Positions 35,076 to 36,705 of a stretch of DNA of 36,705 bases are shown here, in pieces. The position numbers and the translations under genes were made by a program. Every line of letters begins with the position of its first letter. Position 1 is the stretch's first letter. The notes beneath the pieces are model-generated. The model worked only from the letters and a program-made list of their open reading frames with translations, searched no databases and was not told the DNA's origin. This DNA comes from Gammaproteobacteria bacterium (lineage in GTDB: Bacteria > Pseudomonadota > Gammaproteobacteria > Tenderiales > Tenderiaceae), in the NCBI GenBank assembly GCA_024277755.1, contig JAJRUN010000127.1, positions 1-36,705 of the forward strand, given 5' to 3'.

Positions 35076-36257
35076 TCATAACCAACGCCTGACACTCCAG
35101 CCCAAAAGTTCTGCCAATCGTGGTAGCCAACGACGTTGCCGCCAACGTCTTGCACACACCACCGTGGCCAAGGTTAAATCGGCCTCAAATTGCGCTTGCA
35201 AAAGGCGACAAAGATCAGGGTCTCGACTGACCAGATTCAACTCATAGTTTTGAAACAGGCTGCGGTAATCAAGATTAGCAGTGCCAAGAGTGGCCCACTT
35301 GCCATCAACAATGGCAACCTTTGCATGCAGCATTCTGGGCAGGTATTCATAAATTTTCACCCCGGCATCTAACAAATGCGCATAAACAGCATTGGCGGCC
35401 CAGCGCGCCAAACGTACATCACTGCTGCGCGGTACCAGCAGGCGCACCTCAACGCCCCTTTTTACAGCTGCAAGCAATGCCTTTTGTGTATGGTGATCAG
35501 GCACAAAATAGGGCGTTGTCAGGCAGACCTGTTGTTTGGCGTTACCCAGAAAATCTGCATAAAGACAAGCCAGTCGGCGCCGGCAAAGGCGACTCTGATT
35601 AGGCACCAGTGTGCTATTGGCCTGTTTATCTTCTTTGGGCATGTGTTCTCGATCACCTCGCCAAAAGGCATCAAACAACTCATCAGCCTGTCCAGCTAAC
35701 GCCCCCTGAAAGGAGGCATGGGTATCCCGCCAACGTGCAGCGCCAAAATAGCGTTGCGAGCTTTGGCGATGGATATTAAAGCCACCCAAAAAGGCCGTTT
35801 CAGCATCGACCACCAATAGTTTTCGGTGATCACGCCGGTTGTAACGCAACGGCTCACGCCAGTACCAACGATGAAAATGATGCACCTCAACACCCGATGC
35901 TTCAAGCATCGGCCCCAGTGTGCGATAAAACTGAAATAACGACCCCAGTGCATCCACCAGCAAGCGCACCTGTACTCCGGCCCTTGCCCGCTCTGACAAA
36001 GCCTGCGCGAAAAGAAGCCCGACCTCATCATCGGCAAAGATGTAGGTCTCCATCCAGACGAATTTCTTTGCCTCTCTAATCCGGGAGAGCATTGCATCGA
36101 ACAGTAGATCACCCTCTGTATAGAGCATGATGACACTATCGTCATCATGCTGGTCTGGCAACGGATTGCATGCACACGGCTTAACCACTACAGCCACACA
36201 ACCTGACGTGGCACACCGTTCCGAGCCTCTGTATCTGCCATTTTGATAGACAACCAC
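35076..36257 (-). CDS. phospholipase D-family cardiolipin synthase-like protein
   Basis: It carries two HKD motifs, HRKLLVVD and HAKVAIVD, as in bacterial cardiolipin synthases that join phosphatidylglycerol or PE to make cardiolipin. Other family parts are WMETYIFADDEVG near the start of the conserved region, FLGGFNIHRQS after the first HKD, TPYFVPDHHTQKALLAAVKRG and GTANLDYRSLFQNYELN after the second. No N-terminal membrane helices are present, so it resembles ClsB more than ClsA. The start is uncertain. GTG 36257 gives 393 residues; ATG 36128 gives 350 and lies just before the conserved region, inside a stem-loop. It ends 162 bp before the patatin gene. Confidence 0.88.
   Translation of the reverse strand: MVVYQNGRYRGSERCATSGCVAVVVKPCACNPLPDQHDDDSVIMLYTEGDLLFDAMLSRIREAKKFVWMETYIFADDEVGLLFAQALSERARAGVQVRLLVDALGSLFQFYRTLGPMLEASGVEVHHFHRWYWREPLRYNRRDHRKLLVVDAETAFLGGFNIHRQSSQRYFGAARWRDTHASFQGALAGQADELFDAFWRGDREHMPKEDKQANSTLVPNQSRLCRRRLACLYADFLGNAKQQVCLTTPYFVPDHHTQKALLAAVKRGVEVRLLVPRSSDVRLARWAANAVYAHLLDAGVKIYEYLPRMLHAKVAIVDGKWATLGTANLDYRSLFQNYELNLVSRDPDLCRLLQAQFEADLTLATVVCARRWRQRRWLPRLAELLGWSVRRWL
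36125..36150 (-). other. perfect 10-bp inverted repeat at an alternative start of the cls-like gene
   Basis: GCATGATGAC (36125-36134) is repeated in inverted form as GTCATCATGC (36141-36150) around a six-base loop. The stem contains the ATG at 36128. In mRNA it would form a stable hairpin that could hide that start codon. It may equally be a protein-binding palindrome or chance within coding sequence. Confidence 0.6.
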
Positions 36258-36305
36258 CCATCGGTATTAAGCCTGTCAGTGCAGAAATTCATGAACCACA
36301 TCAAC

Positions 36306-36705
36306 TCAATGTCGTGCTGCATGAGCGATGGCCTCACGCGCATCCAGCTCACGCGTGCCGTTGCCCGTACGCAAAAAATATTTAGAGCTACTGCCGTCTC
36401 TCAAATAGACGGGGTCCAATACCGACTCGACAATCACCCGGCACACGTCTCGCCCCCCTATTTCATCAAAGATACAATGCACAAAGGAACACATATCTGT
36501 ACCTATGCGATTAATAACGATGTCGGTTATACAGAGGGCAAAACCATCACGATCTTTACTTTTTAATGTTTTGTAATCATTTTCCAAACCAAGAATTTCG
36601 CCATCATCTGCCACACCAATCAACAAATTTCCACCTTGATGATTCATAAAACCTACCAGTGTCTTTGCAATCACCATTTCAAGTGCCTTATTAATCTTTC
36701 CCTGA
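36306..36705 (-). CDS. AlbA_2 (Schlafen-type) domain protein, 5' end missing
   Basis: The frame is open to the window edge, so the N terminus is missing. The visible 133 residues include KTLVGFMNHQGGNLLIGVAD, DGEILGLENDY and the C-terminal YFLRTGNGTRELDAREAIAH, the standard pattern of AlbA_2 putative DNA/RNA-binding domains. Such domains occur in regulators and in some defence-associated proteins; nothing here decides which. It ends 48 bp before the GTG candidate of the cls-like gene. Confidence 0.82.
   Translation of the reverse strand, partial: QGKINKALEMVIAKTLVGFMNHQGGNLLIGVADDGEILGLENDYKTLKSKDRDGFALCITDIVINRIGTDMCSFVHCIFDEIGGRDVCRVIVESVLDPVYLRDGSSSKYFLRTGNGTRELDAREAIAHAARH

Overview
The window looks like a stretch of chromosome from a gammaproteobacterium that I cannot name more closely. 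The first third has the order recA-recX-alaS-lysC-csrA-tRNA-Ser(GCU)-tRNA-Arg(ACG), read on the minus strand. E. coli shares this order apart from lysC, and Pseudomonas and relatives carry lysC between alaS and csrA. Other gammaproteobacterial marks are fabA/fabB unsaturated fatty acid synthesis, the fused RlmKL methyltransferase, an EpmA/EpmB-type EF-P modification set, the cis/trans fatty acid isomerase Cti, and a LexA box of the CTGT-N8-ACAG type. Almost everything lies on the minus strand; only psd and epmB are on the plus strand.

Layout. 1-530: two tRNA genes with their promoters and a terminator. 529-6657: csrA, lysC, alaS, recX and SOS-controlled recA. 6658-8918: a broken 2'-5' RNA ligase gene (thpR), pncC, divergent psd, and a PilZ protein. 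9149-11812: the EF-P module epmA-efp and divergent epmB. 11818-15394: an overlapping pair of envelope genes, a von Willebrand A membrane protein and an acidic repeat-rich membrane protein. 15566-20511: rlmL/rlmKL, fabB, fabA and trmO. 20563-26119: a nutrient-uptake or sensing cluster with two tandem paralogous TonB-dependent receptors, an orphan periplasmic binding protein and a 33-residue membrane peptide, closed by a strong terminator. 26245-31428: a DUF3301-like protein, a secreted protein with three Ig-like repeats, Cti, and a frameshifted helix-hairpin-helix/nuclease-like gene. 31526-34913: an APC-like permease, a lycopene-cyclase-domain membrane protein, a cytochrome c lipoprotein and a patatin. 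35076-36705: a cardiolipin synthase-like phospholipase D protein and the 3' end of an AlbA_2 (Schlafen-type) gene cut by the window edge.

Many genes act on membrane lipids: Psd and the Cls-like protein on head groups, FabA/FabB on cis-unsaturated acyl chains, Cti on their isomerisation, and patatin on acyl hydrolysis. The housekeeping genes are intact. Two genes (thpR and the nuclease-like gene) are each split by an apparent one-base deletion in a short homopolymer, so assembly error must be excluded before calling them dead.

I see no CRISPR array, insertion sequence, rRNA or phage. The one stretch over 300 bases without a long gene (20512-20914) holds a Fur-like box, a terminator and the small ORF. 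In 8919-9148 I see no supported gene, and in 1-85 nothing.
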